Positions 7,925-15,496 are shown, counted from the stretch's first letter. The stretch: 15,496 nucleotides of DNA from CAYFUR01 sp964346275 (GCA_964346275.1 CAYFUR010000088.1:1-15496), one strand, 5' to 3'. The notes: generated by a model not told the origin, from the letters alone. Numbers and translations are program-made.

Positions 7925-7964
7925 AAAACGCCCCCCCCGGACAAAACTCTGGGGGGGACGTTTT
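7925..7964. terminator. Bidirectional Rho-independent terminator
   Basis: AAAACG followed by a run of eight C pairs with a run of seven G followed by ACGTTTT, closing a loop of about 12 bases. The outer AAAA/TTTT pairs give a U-rich tail in both directions (TTTTCTTT on plus, GTTTT on minus). It lies in the 52-base gap between two convergent stop codons and so can serve the subtilase gene and the caspase-like gene alike. Confidence 0.85.
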
Positions 7965-7966
7965 CT

Positions 7967-10231
7967 TTACCACCCGTTCATCGGATCTGGTGGAAACTGG
8001 GGCGACATGGCCTGCCAGTTCATCTCAAGCGACCCGTCGTTCCGCGAAGCGGGGACATTGAAATCGGTATCGGTGAAACTGCCGCCGGCAATGCTGAAGT
8101 CATCTTCCAAAATCCAATCCGAACCGTCCTCGCCGGAGCCGATGTTGGGAAGGCCCACTTCTTCGATATTGTTATCACAACCATCGGAGATATCGCCCAT
8201 TGCATTCTTGACTGCGAAGGCCCAGACGAAGCGCGTTGGGCCTTCGATGGGAATAAGAGAAGCAGACATCAAGTGTGCTTGCTGTTCATTGATAACAGAG
8301 AATTCATCAAAGGGAACTGGCGGCAGGCTGCCCCCGCCGGAAACGCTGCCCGTTTCATCGCAACCGATCGCCTCGAAAGCGCCTCCCCAGGAATAGGAGA
8401 GCGCTCCTCCTGTATTGACATTTCCTTGGGCGGAAATCGATGCGGCGGTTGTGTCGCCCCCGATAATCAGCGCCAGCAGCAACTCTTCCGGCGATTGTCC
8501 CTGCCCCAGCGCCAGGGCGTGCGCCTCGGCGTAGTCCGGTTCTTCATCCGGACGCAGGCGATAGGGCCGCACGTCGTAACGAAACCGGAAGTCCACGGAG
8601 CCGGAGGCCACCTGTCCCGTTCCATCATCAATGAGTGAAAAATCCAGGGTGGAGCTGTAGGCGGACACATTCACCGTATTTGAGGAAATCCCATTCAAAG
8701 AAACAAAGACAGGCCCCGCCGATGTATCGCCGGTCTTCGGCGCTTCAATTCGGATCTCGCGTGTCTGCCAAGAGTTGATCGTGACTTCCCGATTATTAAC
8801 AAAGGCTTTCTGCTCACCAGTTGGATCGATACCGAAAATCCCGTGAAGAATAAACTCTTCATCATCATGGGACACGGTAATGGTTCGGATAAAAGGCCGC
8901 ACTGTTCCGAAGAAACTCTGGTCTGACCAACTCATAATCAGCGTCGTTCCATCACGGTCCTGATGGAGAGGATGGGAAAACGTCTGGCCGGACAGCGGGT
9001 CCGTTTGCGTGTCCACGTGGTTTTCCATTTCCCGATAAATCGCCTGAATCGGAAACGGGCGGACCATGCTGTTGTCCCAGGGAGCCATATAGGGATTGGA
9101 AGCGAACACCGGAGAGGTCATGCGGCCAAACATGTGCAGCATGGCGACCGCCCCCTCGTAGTCCCGCACGACGTCATTCCAGCCGAGGTAACAACCCGCT
9201 CCTTTTTCAATAAAAGCGGATTTGAAATTCCGCCGGTCCGAATTGCAGGCCAGAATCGCGGCGAGGCTTTGCTGGGAAAAATCCAGGTATTCGCGAACAA
9301 AATCGCCCGTGAATCCCAGACGCATCGTCTCGTTTTCGTTTCCGTTCGAGTCGATGGACGTCGCGACAACCATGGGGACCAGGCGCCCCGCGCGGATGTC
9401 GGAATTGTAGGCGAGAAGGTTTTCCCGGCTGAGGGGAGTGGTTGTGCTGAAGCAAAAGACATCCAAATCGTTATCCACGATCTCCTTAGTGCCATCCACC
9501 CGGGAAAAGTGTCCTTCGATGAAGAAAACCCCCAGGTCGGAAGGAAGATTCTTGAGGGCCTCCACGCTTCCATCGCTGGAATTCACATCGTATCCCGCAT
9601 CGACAAGAAAATCGGTAATCCGCGCGGTGATATCCGCCGAGGTGAATCCCGTGCCCAGTGTCTTGAGCACCGCCGCCCGGTTGCTGTGGGGAATCTGGGT
9701 CCGCTGGAATTCCTCGAACACCTCCGGGGGAATCTGTTGGGGCGAGGCCGATTCCATTGCTGGCGCCCCCGATTCGGGCTCGGGGCGGGGAATGCGGCGT
9801 GTGCTGGCCGAGGCCGTCCAGGTGTCCTCAATTTCCATTTGGCTGGCCGGGCGGTTATTGACAAAGACCAGGGGCGTATCGTCGGTGTAAACCGCCCAGA
9901 CGTTCTCGCCGTCCGTGACACCTGCGTCGCCGATCGCCGGCTGATCGCGAAACCACGCGGCGAGCTGGAGATTCTGCTCATCGCGGGAGAGCTCTCCCAA
10001 ACCCTCAAACGTCGTGATCGCGTCTTCCAGAACGGCGATTTTCGCGTCCGAACTGATCTGGGTTTCTGCCTCGAGGAGTATGTCCGCCGCATCAAGCAGG
10101 TTGTCGTCGTTCTGGTCGAGGGCGGCGCTTCCCTGAATCTCTCCCAAAACGGCATCGGTAACTTGGGCGTAGGTGCTGGCCGCGGTGAAAATCAGCGCGG
10201 CGAGGCAGAGAAGTTTGATTCCAACTCGCAT
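7967..10231 (-). CDS. Secreted caspase/CHAT-fold putative cysteine peptidase with dockerin-like loop and TIG-like domain
   Basis: 754 residues. The ATG at 10231 has GGAG six bases upstream and is followed by a clear signal peptide (MRVGIKLLCLAALIFTAAS, cleavage near TYA|Q, residue 22); longer frames upstream lack both. Residues 39-50 (LDQNDDNLLDAADIL) form one calcium-binding loop of dockerin/EF-hand type. Residues about 190-375 look like a clan CD caspase or CHAT fold: a strand ending in GVFFIEGHFS with His241, then AAILACNSDR with Cys329, then the block FIEKGAGCYLGWNDVVRDYEGA (340-361). That block matches the GA..G.W.V.D..A signature after the Cys in CHAT proteins. Residues about 450-530 resemble a TIG/IPT Ig-like domain (ILHGIFGIDPTG through SSNTVNVSAY). 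The C-terminal 220 residues are unassigned and rich in Gly, Ser and acidic residues. No membrane anchor is visible. Caspase fold is inferred from motif order only. It is convergent with the subtilase gene and divergent from the foldase gene. Confidence 0.85.
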   Translation of the reverse strand: MRVGIKLLCLAALIFTAASTYAQVTDAVLGEIQGSAALDQNDDNLLDAADILLEAETQISSDAKIAVLEDAITTFEGLGELSRDEQNLQLAAWFRDQPAIGDAGVTDGENVWAVYTDDTPLVFVNNRPASQMEIEDTWTASASTRRIPRPEPESGAPAMESASPQQIPPEVFEEFQRTQIPHSNRAAVLKTLGTGFTSADITARITDFLVDAGYDVNSSDGSVEALKNLPSDLGVFFIEGHFSRVDGTKEIVDNDLDVFCFSTTTPLSRENLLAYNSDIRAGRLVPMVVATSIDSNGNENETMRLGFTGDFVREYLDFSQQSLAAILACNSDRRNFKSAFIEKGAGCYLGWNDVVRDYEGAVAMLHMFGRMTSPVFASNPYMAPWDNSMVRPFPIQAIYREMENHVDTQTDPLSGQTFSHPLHQDRDGTTLIMSWSDQSFFGTVRPFIRTITVSHDDEEFILHGIFGIDPTGEQKAFVNNREVTINSWQTREIRIEAPKTGDTSAGPVFVSLNGISSNTVNVSAYSSTLDFSLIDDGTGQVASGSVDFRFRYDVRPYRLRPDEEPDYAEAHALALGQGQSPEELLLALIIGGDTTAASISAQGNVNTGGALSYSWGGAFEAIGCDETGSVSGGGSLPPVPFDEFSVINEQQAHLMSASLIPIEGPTRFVWAFAVKNAMGDISDGCDNNIEEVGLPNIGSGEDGSDWILEDDFSIAGGSFTDTDFNVPASRNDGSLEMNWQAMSPQFPPDPMNGW
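10082..10117 (-). other. Dockerin/EF-hand-like calcium loop
   Basis: Encodes residues 39-50 of the caspase-like protein, D-Q-N-D-D-N-L-L-D-A-A-D. The spacing D-x-N-x-D-x-x-x-D-x-x-D is that of a dockerin calcium loop, with a hydrophobic residue next to it. Only one copy is seen, where dockerins normally carry two, and it sits at the N-terminus. Confidence 0.55.
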
Positions 10232-10426
10232 GGAGGGCTCCAGTTCGCAGGATTGAAATTGTATTTTAGAAAGAAATTGTCTCCTCGGATCGGAAATGTC
10301 AAGGAACCAGGGGGTGCAATCCCTTCCCGAGCCATTTGCACCGCAGCGGCTGCAATTCAACCTTGCATCGAAGGGCGGATTTCCGCTCCACTCCGCCAGA
10401 AGCCGCCACCGGGAGGAGAACGCATC
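10232..10426. promoter_or_regulatory. Divergent promoter region of the caspase-like and foldase genes
   Basis: 195 bases between two divergent start codons. On the minus strand a perfect TTGACA lies at 10297-10302, but the hexamer 17 bases on (10274-10279, CAATTT) is a poor -10 box. The stretch 10251-10280 is AT-rich against its surroundings. On the plus strand I see no convincing -35/-10 pair. A strong ribosome-binding site, GGGAGGAG (10411-10418), stands 8 bases before the ATG at 10427. Confidence 0.4.
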
Positions 10427-11791
10427 ATGGCGATCCGTTGGACGAAAATCACACTCATTCTGCCCCTGATGGCCGCCGCTCTGTCTGCCACGGCTCAGGA
10501 AGATCAGCAGGAGCCTCTGATCCTCGACGAAAAGCCGCAGATTAAGGCGACCGTGCGAGATCGCGGGGAGGCAAAACAGGCGAAGGAATCCACCTCCAAG
10601 GCGGACCCAACTCCCTCGCCCGATGAGACTCTGGTGGCGATCGTGAATTCCCGCGTTTTGACAAAGGCAGAAATCGACGAGCGCGTGTCCCAGCGTTTCG
10701 AGGAGTTGAAGAAGAAGGTGCAAAGCGAAACCGGTGGCATCGTCACCGTCCTGGGCGATGCAGAGGTCGCGCTTCCCGAATTAAGCTGGCGCGAACAGAT
10801 GAAGGGCATGGAAGAGGGCGAGAAGGAAGTCTTCTTTAACAGCGAGAATCGGGAGGACGAGCTTCTCGAAGCGCAGAAATACGTTCTCGAGGCGGAAATG
10901 CGCCGGGCCGAAGAAGAGGTTCTCAACGATTGGGTTTCTTATCGGATGCTGGCCGACGAAGCACGGCGCCAGGGAATCGTGGTCATGGAATCGGAGTTTC
11001 AGCAGCGCCTGGCCGAGGCCGAGCGGGAAGCGATGCTCTCCGCGGAAGATGTGGAAACGGCGCTCGAAGAATTGCGCATGTCGCGTGCGGATTACGAGAA
11101 AAGCATTTACGATGCGCTTCTCATCGAGAAGCTCCTCGATCGGTTCATCGATCTGAATTACAGCCAGTCCTTTTTGCGGGAACGTTATGAAAAGGCTCCC
11201 CATCTCTACCGGGAGCCCGAGAAGTTCCTCATGGCTCATTTCGTGGTGAATGTGGACAATGTCTCGGGCCGGGATGCACTGAAGGCCCGCCGTGATCTCG
11301 CCCAGGAGGTGCGCAAGCTCCTCAGGGACGGCCAGGATCCCGAGCAGATTTTCCAGAAGAGCAAGTATTCCGATTTCGAAAGCGGCGTTTTCGGTTCCGT
11401 TCCCGGATGGTATACGCTCCAGGAAGGCCAGTTGCCGCCGCAGGTTTCCGCGGATGCGAGCAAGCTGGATGTCGGCGAAACCAGCAAGGTGATCGTCCAG
11501 CACACGAGAACGAACTCAGGGGAGGTCGTTCCGAAGACCCTGCACGTGGTGAAGATTCTCGACCGCAAGCCCCCCACCGGCGACACGTTCGAAAGCGCCA
11601 TGCCGACGATTCGCCGCGCCATGCTCGAAATCGCCCGCGTGCGCCTCCTCGAACGCCTCCATGCCGCGGGCACCCACCGCGTGATCACCAACCTGGGGGG
11701 CATCCCGCCCCGGCTGATTCCCTCGCCCGATGAACTCATGAAGCACGAGGCCCAGGCCGAGCCGATCAGCCTGAAGATCCCCCGGAGCTGA
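10427..11791 (+). CDS. SurA/PpiC-like periplasmic chaperone and peptidyl-prolyl isomerase
   Basis: 454 residues. The ATG at 10427 has a strong ribosome-binding site and opens a signal peptide (MAIRWTKITLILPLMAAALS, cleavage near ATA|Q, residue 23). A Lys-, Glu- and Pro-rich linker (about 25-65) leads to DETLVAIVNSRVLTKAEID, the usual entry to the SurA N-terminal chaperone region. That region is long and helical (to about 260) with many charged heptad-like stretches. Residues about 266-380 are one parvulin domain: His271 in MAHFVVN, the S..D motif in SKYSDFESG, a G-W pair in VPGWYTLQEGQLPP, the LDVGETSKVI strand, and LHVVKILDRK closing it. SurA of E. coli has two parvulin domains; this protein has one, as in many distant relatives. 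It would help outer-membrane or secreted proteins fold in the periplasm, which fits the exported neighbours. A PrsA- or PpiD-type role is possible, but there is no lipobox or N-terminal anchor. Confidence 0.88.
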   Translation: MAIRWTKITLILPLMAAALSATAQEDQQEPLILDEKPQIKATVRDRGEAKQAKESTSKADPTPSPDETLVAIVNSRVLTKAEIDERVSQRFEELKKKVQSETGGIVTVLGDAEVALPELSWREQMKGMEEGEKEVFFNSENREDELLEAQKYVLEAEMRRAEEEVLNDWVSYRMLADEARRQGIVVMESEFQQRLAEAEREAMLSAEDVETALEELRMSRADYEKSIYDALLIEKLLDRFIDLNYSQSFLRERYEKAPHLYREPEKFLMAHFVVNVDNVSGRDALKARRDLAQEVRKLLRDGQDPEQIFQKSKYSDFESGVFGSVPGWYTLQEGQLPPQVSADASKLDVGETSKVIVQHTRTNSGEVVPKTLHVVKILDRKPPTGDTFESAMPTIRRAMLEIARVRLLERLHAAGTHRVITNLGGIPPRLIPSPDELMKHEAQAEPISLKIPRS

Positions 11792-11807
11792 TGATTCCGC
11801 GCCGTCC

Positions 11808-14800
11808 TTACTCGTCGAGCGGGTAATCGAACGATTCCACCCGGACGCTGTTGAGCACGACGCCCAGCCCCGGATTGTTGAACATCTGGGGCACGTTCAG
11901 AAAATCGAAAGAGAACAACAGCGGCTCGCCGTCGCTTTCCTCCGGCACGTAAAGATACGTGTCATAGCGCTGCTGCACGGTCTGGCGCGGCAGGCGGCTC
12001 TCCTCGCCGATGGACTCCACGTTGACGTAGGTGCTCGTCCGCAGCGACGCGTCGTTGACGCGAAGCCGGAACGCGGGCAGGTCCACCCGGTTTGTTTCGA
12101 TGGCGCGGCTGGAAACGAAGAACGACGTGCGGTAGAGGCGCCCCTTTTCCAGAACCACCGCCGGGTTCTCCTCCGGCGATCCCCAGAAGCCAAAAATCAC
12201 TTCGTTGGCGCGTTCCGGGTCCGCGATGATTTCCAGCCCATCCATTTCAGCGATCAGCGTCGGCGCGCCGAGGGGCTCGGCCGTGCGCGGCGTCCATCCG
12301 TGGGTGTTCCCGCCGGAGAAATCGAGGAACGCATCCTCCCGCGGAACCGAAATGGGGAAGAAACCGAGCGATTCCACCGCCGCCGTTTCCAGCCGCAGCG
12401 AATCAACCGCGGCGTTATCGGGCATGAAATTCAACACGTCAAAGTCCAGCCGGAACACCGGTTCGTTTTCCGGCACGGTGAAGAAATGGCTATACACCTG
12501 GCCGTCCGGATCCGGCGACAATTCGCCGTTGCCTGTCGAGGTGGCGACAAACACATCAGCCTGCTGGAACGAGCGGGCCGAGGTGCGCGACCGCACCGTC
12601 GGCGCGAGCGCGCGGTCCTCCACGCCCGAGAACACATGGAACCGCGTGCGATACAGATGCGCCAGCCCTGAATCGCCATCCATGGAAATCCCGGCGGGTT
12701 GTTCCTTGGGTACCGGGCTGATGAGCGGCGATTCCCAGAAGGAAAACGTCAGCGTATTATCCGTCGTGTCGATATGCAGCCCGCCCTCGTCGTATTCGCC
12801 CGTGGAGGGGTGGAAGCTCTCTGGAGCCAGGAACCACCAGTTGCCGTCCCCGTCCTCGAAATCGATATAGACAAGATCCGAACCGATTTCCTCTGGCAGC
12901 GGGTCGCCGAAACTGGCGTGGTAACCACCGCGCCGCCCCGAGAGGCTTTCCACTTCCAGAATGCGCTCCTCCGGAGAGGGCGGCAGAAGGAAATGGATAT
13001 AGCCCGGCTCGCCCAGGTTCCGCGCGTCCTCCTCCGTCAAGACGTCGATCTCCGTCTCGTCGCGTTTGAGGAGCCGCGCCTGCAAGTCCAGTTCCTTCGC
13101 CAGCGCATGGACACGCACGGCCTGCCATTTGACAATTCCCGTCGGGGGGATCAGGAAATAATCCACATCCACGGCGGAGTTCAACAGCTCGGGGATCTCG
13201 AGATTCGCCGGCGGCAGCTCGCGCCCGGGAAAGAAATCCAGATCCAGCGGAATCGATGAAGTGGCGGTCAGCTTGAGGTTGTCCAGTCGAAGAAAATCCT
13301 CCTCATACGCTGTTTCCACGCCCGCGCCGGGCAGAACTTTGCCGGGCCCGGGAATCGACAGCACCGAGGATGCGGACTGCCTTGCCTCGCCCGCGCTGTT
13401 GCGCACGGAAACAGACACGATATAGTCGCCCGCCGTGTCGTGGGGGAGTTCCGCCGTATAGCGCCCGTCCCCCGCTTCCGCGTCCCATCCCTCGCCCTCG
13501 TCGTTGAAATTCAAGGGGAAGCTCCCGCCGTCCGGTCCCTGGGCCCGGCCGGTCATTTCCACCCCGGTGATGGGAACGTCGCGCTCGACGCGCGCAATGA
13601 GCACGGCCGGCTCCGGTCCCTCGAAGGACTGCTGGCCCGACGCCGTCATCAGCTCCACGCTATACGTGCTTTGCTCCGTGGCGAAGCCGGTCACGCTGAC
13701 GCCGTAGTCCTGGCGCTGGGAATTCGGCGTATAGCGCATCTCCCAGATGCCCGGTTCCAGGCCTTCAACTTTCCAGCGGCAAGCCTGTGTATACGTCGAG
13801 CAGCGATCGGACGGATAAGTGATCCCCAGAGGGGAAACCAGTTCCGCCCTGGCGCTTTCCACCGGCCCGCCGTAGGAGACTTCGACGCTCAGGATGTCCA
13901 GCGTGGAATCCACGGGAAAGGACACGACCTCCGTAAAGCCCGGATCCGCCGTGCCGCTTGCCTCCGCCAGGGACACGGGTGCCCCGGTCAGCGATGCGGC
14001 AAAAAATGCTTCGAGAAAAGCCTCCTGGATTTCCGCCGGCGAGTTCAGAATGTACGGAATGCCTCCCGTCTCCGCCGCCATGAAATCGAGGAGTTCGATC
14101 GCCGCCCCGCTGCCCACGGCAAACGTATAGATCGGAATTCCCCAGGGCGTGTAGCGCAGAGCGGATTCCTGGGCAAGTCCCGCATCGCTGATCCCGTCGG
14201 TCAGCAGGAAAACCGCCTGGTTGCCCCCTTCTCCGGCTCCGGCATCCAGGAGCACCTCCAGCGCCAGATCTGACGCTCTGTCTATACGCGTAAAGCCCCC
14301 CGCCTCGATCTCGCTGATCGCGGCGATGACCTCTTGCTTGTCCCCTTCGTTGGCGAGAAAGGCCGGCGGCACCACCAGGTCGGCAACATCATTGAAGGCA
14401 ATCACGCCGATGGAAAGCGTTCCCGTCTCCACGAATTCGACGAGCGATATAGCCGCCTGCTTTGTCGATTCGATCTTTTCCCCGGTCATGCTGCCCGATT
14501 TGTCCAGCACCAGAAACAGGATCGGGTCGCCCGCCGTTTGCACCCGCCAGATCAACTCCAATTCCGCCCGCGCCGCCCCTGGCAAATTCACCCGCGTTTC
14601 CGTCCGCCGTGTCAGCTCCGGATAATACGGCCGGTATTTCCGGTTTTTCAGATAGAGCTCCTTCGGATCGTTGCGCGGATCACGCGCGAGCGTATCCCAC
14701 GCCGACGCCCGATAGCGCCGATATTGCGCCGTCAGCTTGCCCCTTTGATAGGAAGGCGCCGTCGAGAGATTCAGCCAGCCCGTATCGTCCGTCTCCGCCG

Positions 14801-15413
14801 CGCGCCAGTGATCCTTGAGCAGCGTCTTCGCCGGCGGGCTGTCGATCGGGTTCGGATCCCCCGCGTCCATCCCCACCAGGCGCCCGGGCAGATACTCCTC
14901 CTCCAGCCCGTAGGCGTAATGCGCCCACAACCGCCCGAGCGTATATCCGCCCGCCTTCGGATTCTCCAGCGTGTCCAGCGGTTCCTCGAAAGCCAGCTCG
15001 TCGTACAGATACATGTGCCCGCGCGGCACCGCCAAGCCAAAGCCCCCCTGGATTTCCACCGCGCTTTCGTTCGTCCGGGGCCATCCCTCGCGCCCCCAGA
15101 CAATATCCGCCTCCGAGCTTTCCTGCCCCTTCACGTAAAACGTGATCTTGCCGAGCTGGTGGGCCCCCTCGCTCATCTCGTAAACGGCGTCGGCGAAATA
15201 CTCGATCACCCGTTCATAGCGCCGCCGCTCCGCCTCCGTTTCCGGATAGCTCGCCCCCGGCTCGTAACTCAGCGACACCGCCAGGTCGAACACGCGCCCT
15301 TGCTGGCGCGTGGCCGCCTCCTCCTCGGCCGGAGCTATCCGCCCCGCCGCCGACAGCAACACAAACAGCGCCAGCACCCGCGCCAGCGTTCCCATCCATC
15401 CCGCCTGTTTCAT
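11808..15413 (-). CDS. CLCA-like secreted protein with degenerate metallopeptidase domain and intact VWA domain
   Basis: 1201 residues. The ATG at 15413 has GAGGAGG about 7 bases upstream. The signal peptide is MKQAGWMGTLARVLALFVLL, with cleavage near APA, residue 29. Residues about 38-290 resemble the N-terminal hydrolase domain of CLCA proteins and their bacterial relatives. The zinc motif expected as HEWxH reads RLWAH (161-165) in GYTLGRLWAHYAYGLEEEY, so the first His and the catalytic Glu are gone. A VWA domain follows (about 298-475) with a complete MIDAS: Asp304, Ser306 and Ser308 in LVLDKSGSM, Thr375 in GGFTRID, Asp406 in LLTDG. Beta-rich domains of CLCA type follow (about 480-690; DGRYTAELPHDTAGDYIVSV). 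The C-terminal 350 residues contain a tandem duplication (849-1020 and 1029-1197). There is no C-terminal anchor. It likely binds a protein ligand through the VWA site rather than acting as a peptidase. It faces the foldase gene with 16 bases between stops and no hairpin. Confidence 0.92.
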   Translation of the reverse strand: MKQAGWMGTLARVLALFVLLSAAGRIAPAEEEAATRQQGRVFDLAVSLSYEPGASYPETEAERRRYERVIEYFADAVYEMSEGAHQLGKITFYVKGQESSEADIVWGREGWPRTNESAVEIQGGFGLAVPRGHMYLYDELAFEEPLDTLENPKAGGYTLGRLWAHYAYGLEEEYLPGRLVGMDAGDPNPIDSPPAKTLLKDHWRAAETDDTGWLNLSTAPSYQRGKLTAQYRRYRASAWDTLARDPRNDPKELYLKNRKYRPYYPELTRRTETRVNLPGAARAELELIWRVQTAGDPILFLVLDKSGSMTGEKIESTKQAAISLVEFVETGTLSIGVIAFNDVADLVVPPAFLANEGDKQEVIAAISEIEAGGFTRIDRASDLALEVLLDAGAGEGGNQAVFLLTDGISDAGLAQESALRYTPWGIPIYTFAVGSGAAIELLDFMAAETGGIPYILNSPAEIQEAFLEAFFAASLTGAPVSLAEASGTADPGFTEVVSFPVDSTLDILSVEVSYGGPVESARAELVSPLGITYPSDRCSTYTQACRWKVEGLEPGIWEMRYTPNSQRQDYGVSVTGFATEQSTYSVELMTASGQQSFEGPEPAVLIARVERDVPITGVEMTGRAQGPDGGSFPLNFNDEGEGWDAEAGDGRYTAELPHDTAGDYIVSVSVRNSAGEARQSASSVLSIPGPGKVLPGAGVETAYEEDFLRLDNLKLTATSSIPLDLDFFPGRELPPANLEIPELLNSAVDVDYFLIPPTGIVKWQAVRVHALAKELDLQARLLKRDETEIDVLTEEDARNLGEPGYIHFLLPPSPEERILEVESLSGRRGGYHASFGDPLPEEIGSDLVYIDFEDGDGNWWFLAPESFHPSTGEYDEGGLHIDTTDNTLTFSFWESPLISPVPKEQPAGISMDGDSGLAHLYRTRFHVFSGVEDRALAPTVRSRTSARSFQQADVFVATSTGNGELSPDPDGQVYSHFFTVPENEPVFRLDFDVLNFMPDNAAVDSLRLETAAVESLGFFPISVPREDAFLDFSGGNTHGWTPRTAEPLGAPTLIAEMDGLEIIADPERANEVIFGFWGSPEENPAVVLEKGRLYRTSFFVSSRAIETNRVDLPAFRLRVNDASLRTSTYVNVESIGEESRLPRQTVQQRYDTYLYVPEESDGEPLLFSFDFLNVPQMFNNPGLGVVLNSVRVESFDYPLDE
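11823..12329 (-). repeat. Second copy of the C-terminal beta-sandwich repeat
   Basis: Residues about 1029-1197 of the CLCA-like protein. The order of landmarks matches the first copy: FLDFSGG with a Trp (1029-1040), NEVIFGFWGSP (1070-1080), LYRTSFFVSS (1093-1102), LLFSFDFLNV, and a closing hydrophobic VRVESF strand. The copies are well diverged, so this is an old duplication. Confidence 0.75.
12354..12869 (-). repeat. First copy of the C-terminal beta-sandwich repeat
   Basis: Residues about 849-1020. Landmarks: YIDFEDGDGNWWF (849-861), NTLTFSFWESP (886-896), LYRTRFHVFSG (920-930), VFRLDFDVLNFM, then LRLETAAVES. It probably folds as a beta-sandwich of carbohydrate-binding or jelly-roll type; this is inferred from strand pattern only. 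Confidence 0.75.
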
Positions 15414-15496
15414 GGTTCCGCCTCCTCAAACTCCCCTCGCGGCGGGCCGCTTTGCCCGCCCTGGAAGAACAATTCTCTGATCCGGAGGGCATCCCA
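15414..15496 (-). promoter_or_regulatory. Leader and upstream region of the CLCA-like gene
   Basis: On the minus strand GAGGAGG stands about 7 bases before the ATG at 15413. I see no convincing -35/-10 pair in the 83 bases up to the window edge, so the promoter may lie outside. Confidence 0.4.

Noticed and set aside
7631..8638. 335-codon plus-strand frame crossing the convergent junction
   Set aside because: It passes through the terminator hairpin and overlaps the ends of two well-supported genes in another frame or strand.
8963..10426. Open plus-strand frame that would add about 490 residues in front of the SurA-like protein
   Set aside because: It is antisense to the caspase-like gene, which has a ribosome-binding site, a signal peptide and coherent domains. 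The foldase has its own strong ribosome-binding site and signal peptide at 10427. The extension is Arg/Gly/Val-rich and of no recognisable family.
10232..10723. Minus-strand upstream extension of the caspase-like protein
   Set aside because: It would run through the foldase start and bury the signal peptide at 10231; there is no ribosome-binding site at the distal start.
13440..14273. 277-codon plus-strand frame inside the CLCA-like gene
   Set aside because: It is antisense to the VWA domain; the composition (Arg, His, Ala, Gly) is that of a shadow frame.
1..15496. Mobile elements, CRISPR arrays, tRNA or rRNA genes
   Set aside because: I found no transposase, regular short direct repeats with spacers, cloverleaf sequence or conserved rRNA segment on either strand.

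Overview
The window reads as a stretch of chromosome from a GC-rich, Gram-negative, probably uncultured bacterium. The evidence is a SurA-type periplasmic chaperone/prolyl isomerase, many Sec signal peptides, and very large secreted multidomain proteins with PPC-like, TIG-like, VWA and repeated beta-sandwich modules. This protein style is typical of planctomycete-like and candidate-phylum genomes (for example Planctomycetota, Hydrogenedentota, Sumerlaeota). The phylum is a guess; no rRNA or other marker gene is present.

Layout, left to right: (1) minus strand, a secreted protein of unknown function (40-1449); (2) plus strand, a multi-pass GT39-like glycosyltransferase fused to C-terminal TPRs (1849-3876); (3) minus strand, a small cytoplasmic protein (3882-4217); (4) plus strand, a secreted subtilase-fold protein with Glu where the catalytic His should be (4510-7914); (5) minus strand, a secreted caspase/CHAT-fold putative cysteine peptidase with a dockerin-like calcium loop and a TIG-like domain (7967-10231); (6) plus strand, a SurA/PpiC-like foldase (10427-11791); (7) minus strand, a 1201-residue CLCA-like/VWA secreted protein whose zinc-peptidase motif is destroyed (11808-15413). 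Every neighbouring pair lies on opposite strands, so the seven genes are probably separate transcription units. The convergent pairs are separated by 5, 52 and 16 bases. The 52-base gap holds a GC-rich hairpin that looks like a two-way terminator.

Four of the seven products are predicted to be exported soluble proteins, one is a membrane glycosyltransferase, and one is a periplasmic folding factor, so the theme is cell envelope and secretion. Three of the exported proteins carry peptidase folds in unusual form: a subtilase with a Glu/Asp/Ser arrangement, a caspase-fold protein outside the cytoplasm, and a CLCA-type metallopeptidase domain that has lost its HE pair beside an intact VWA metal site. 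Whether they work together is inference; the strand layout argues against a classical operon. I saw no tRNA, rRNA, CRISPR array, insertion sequence or phage gene.
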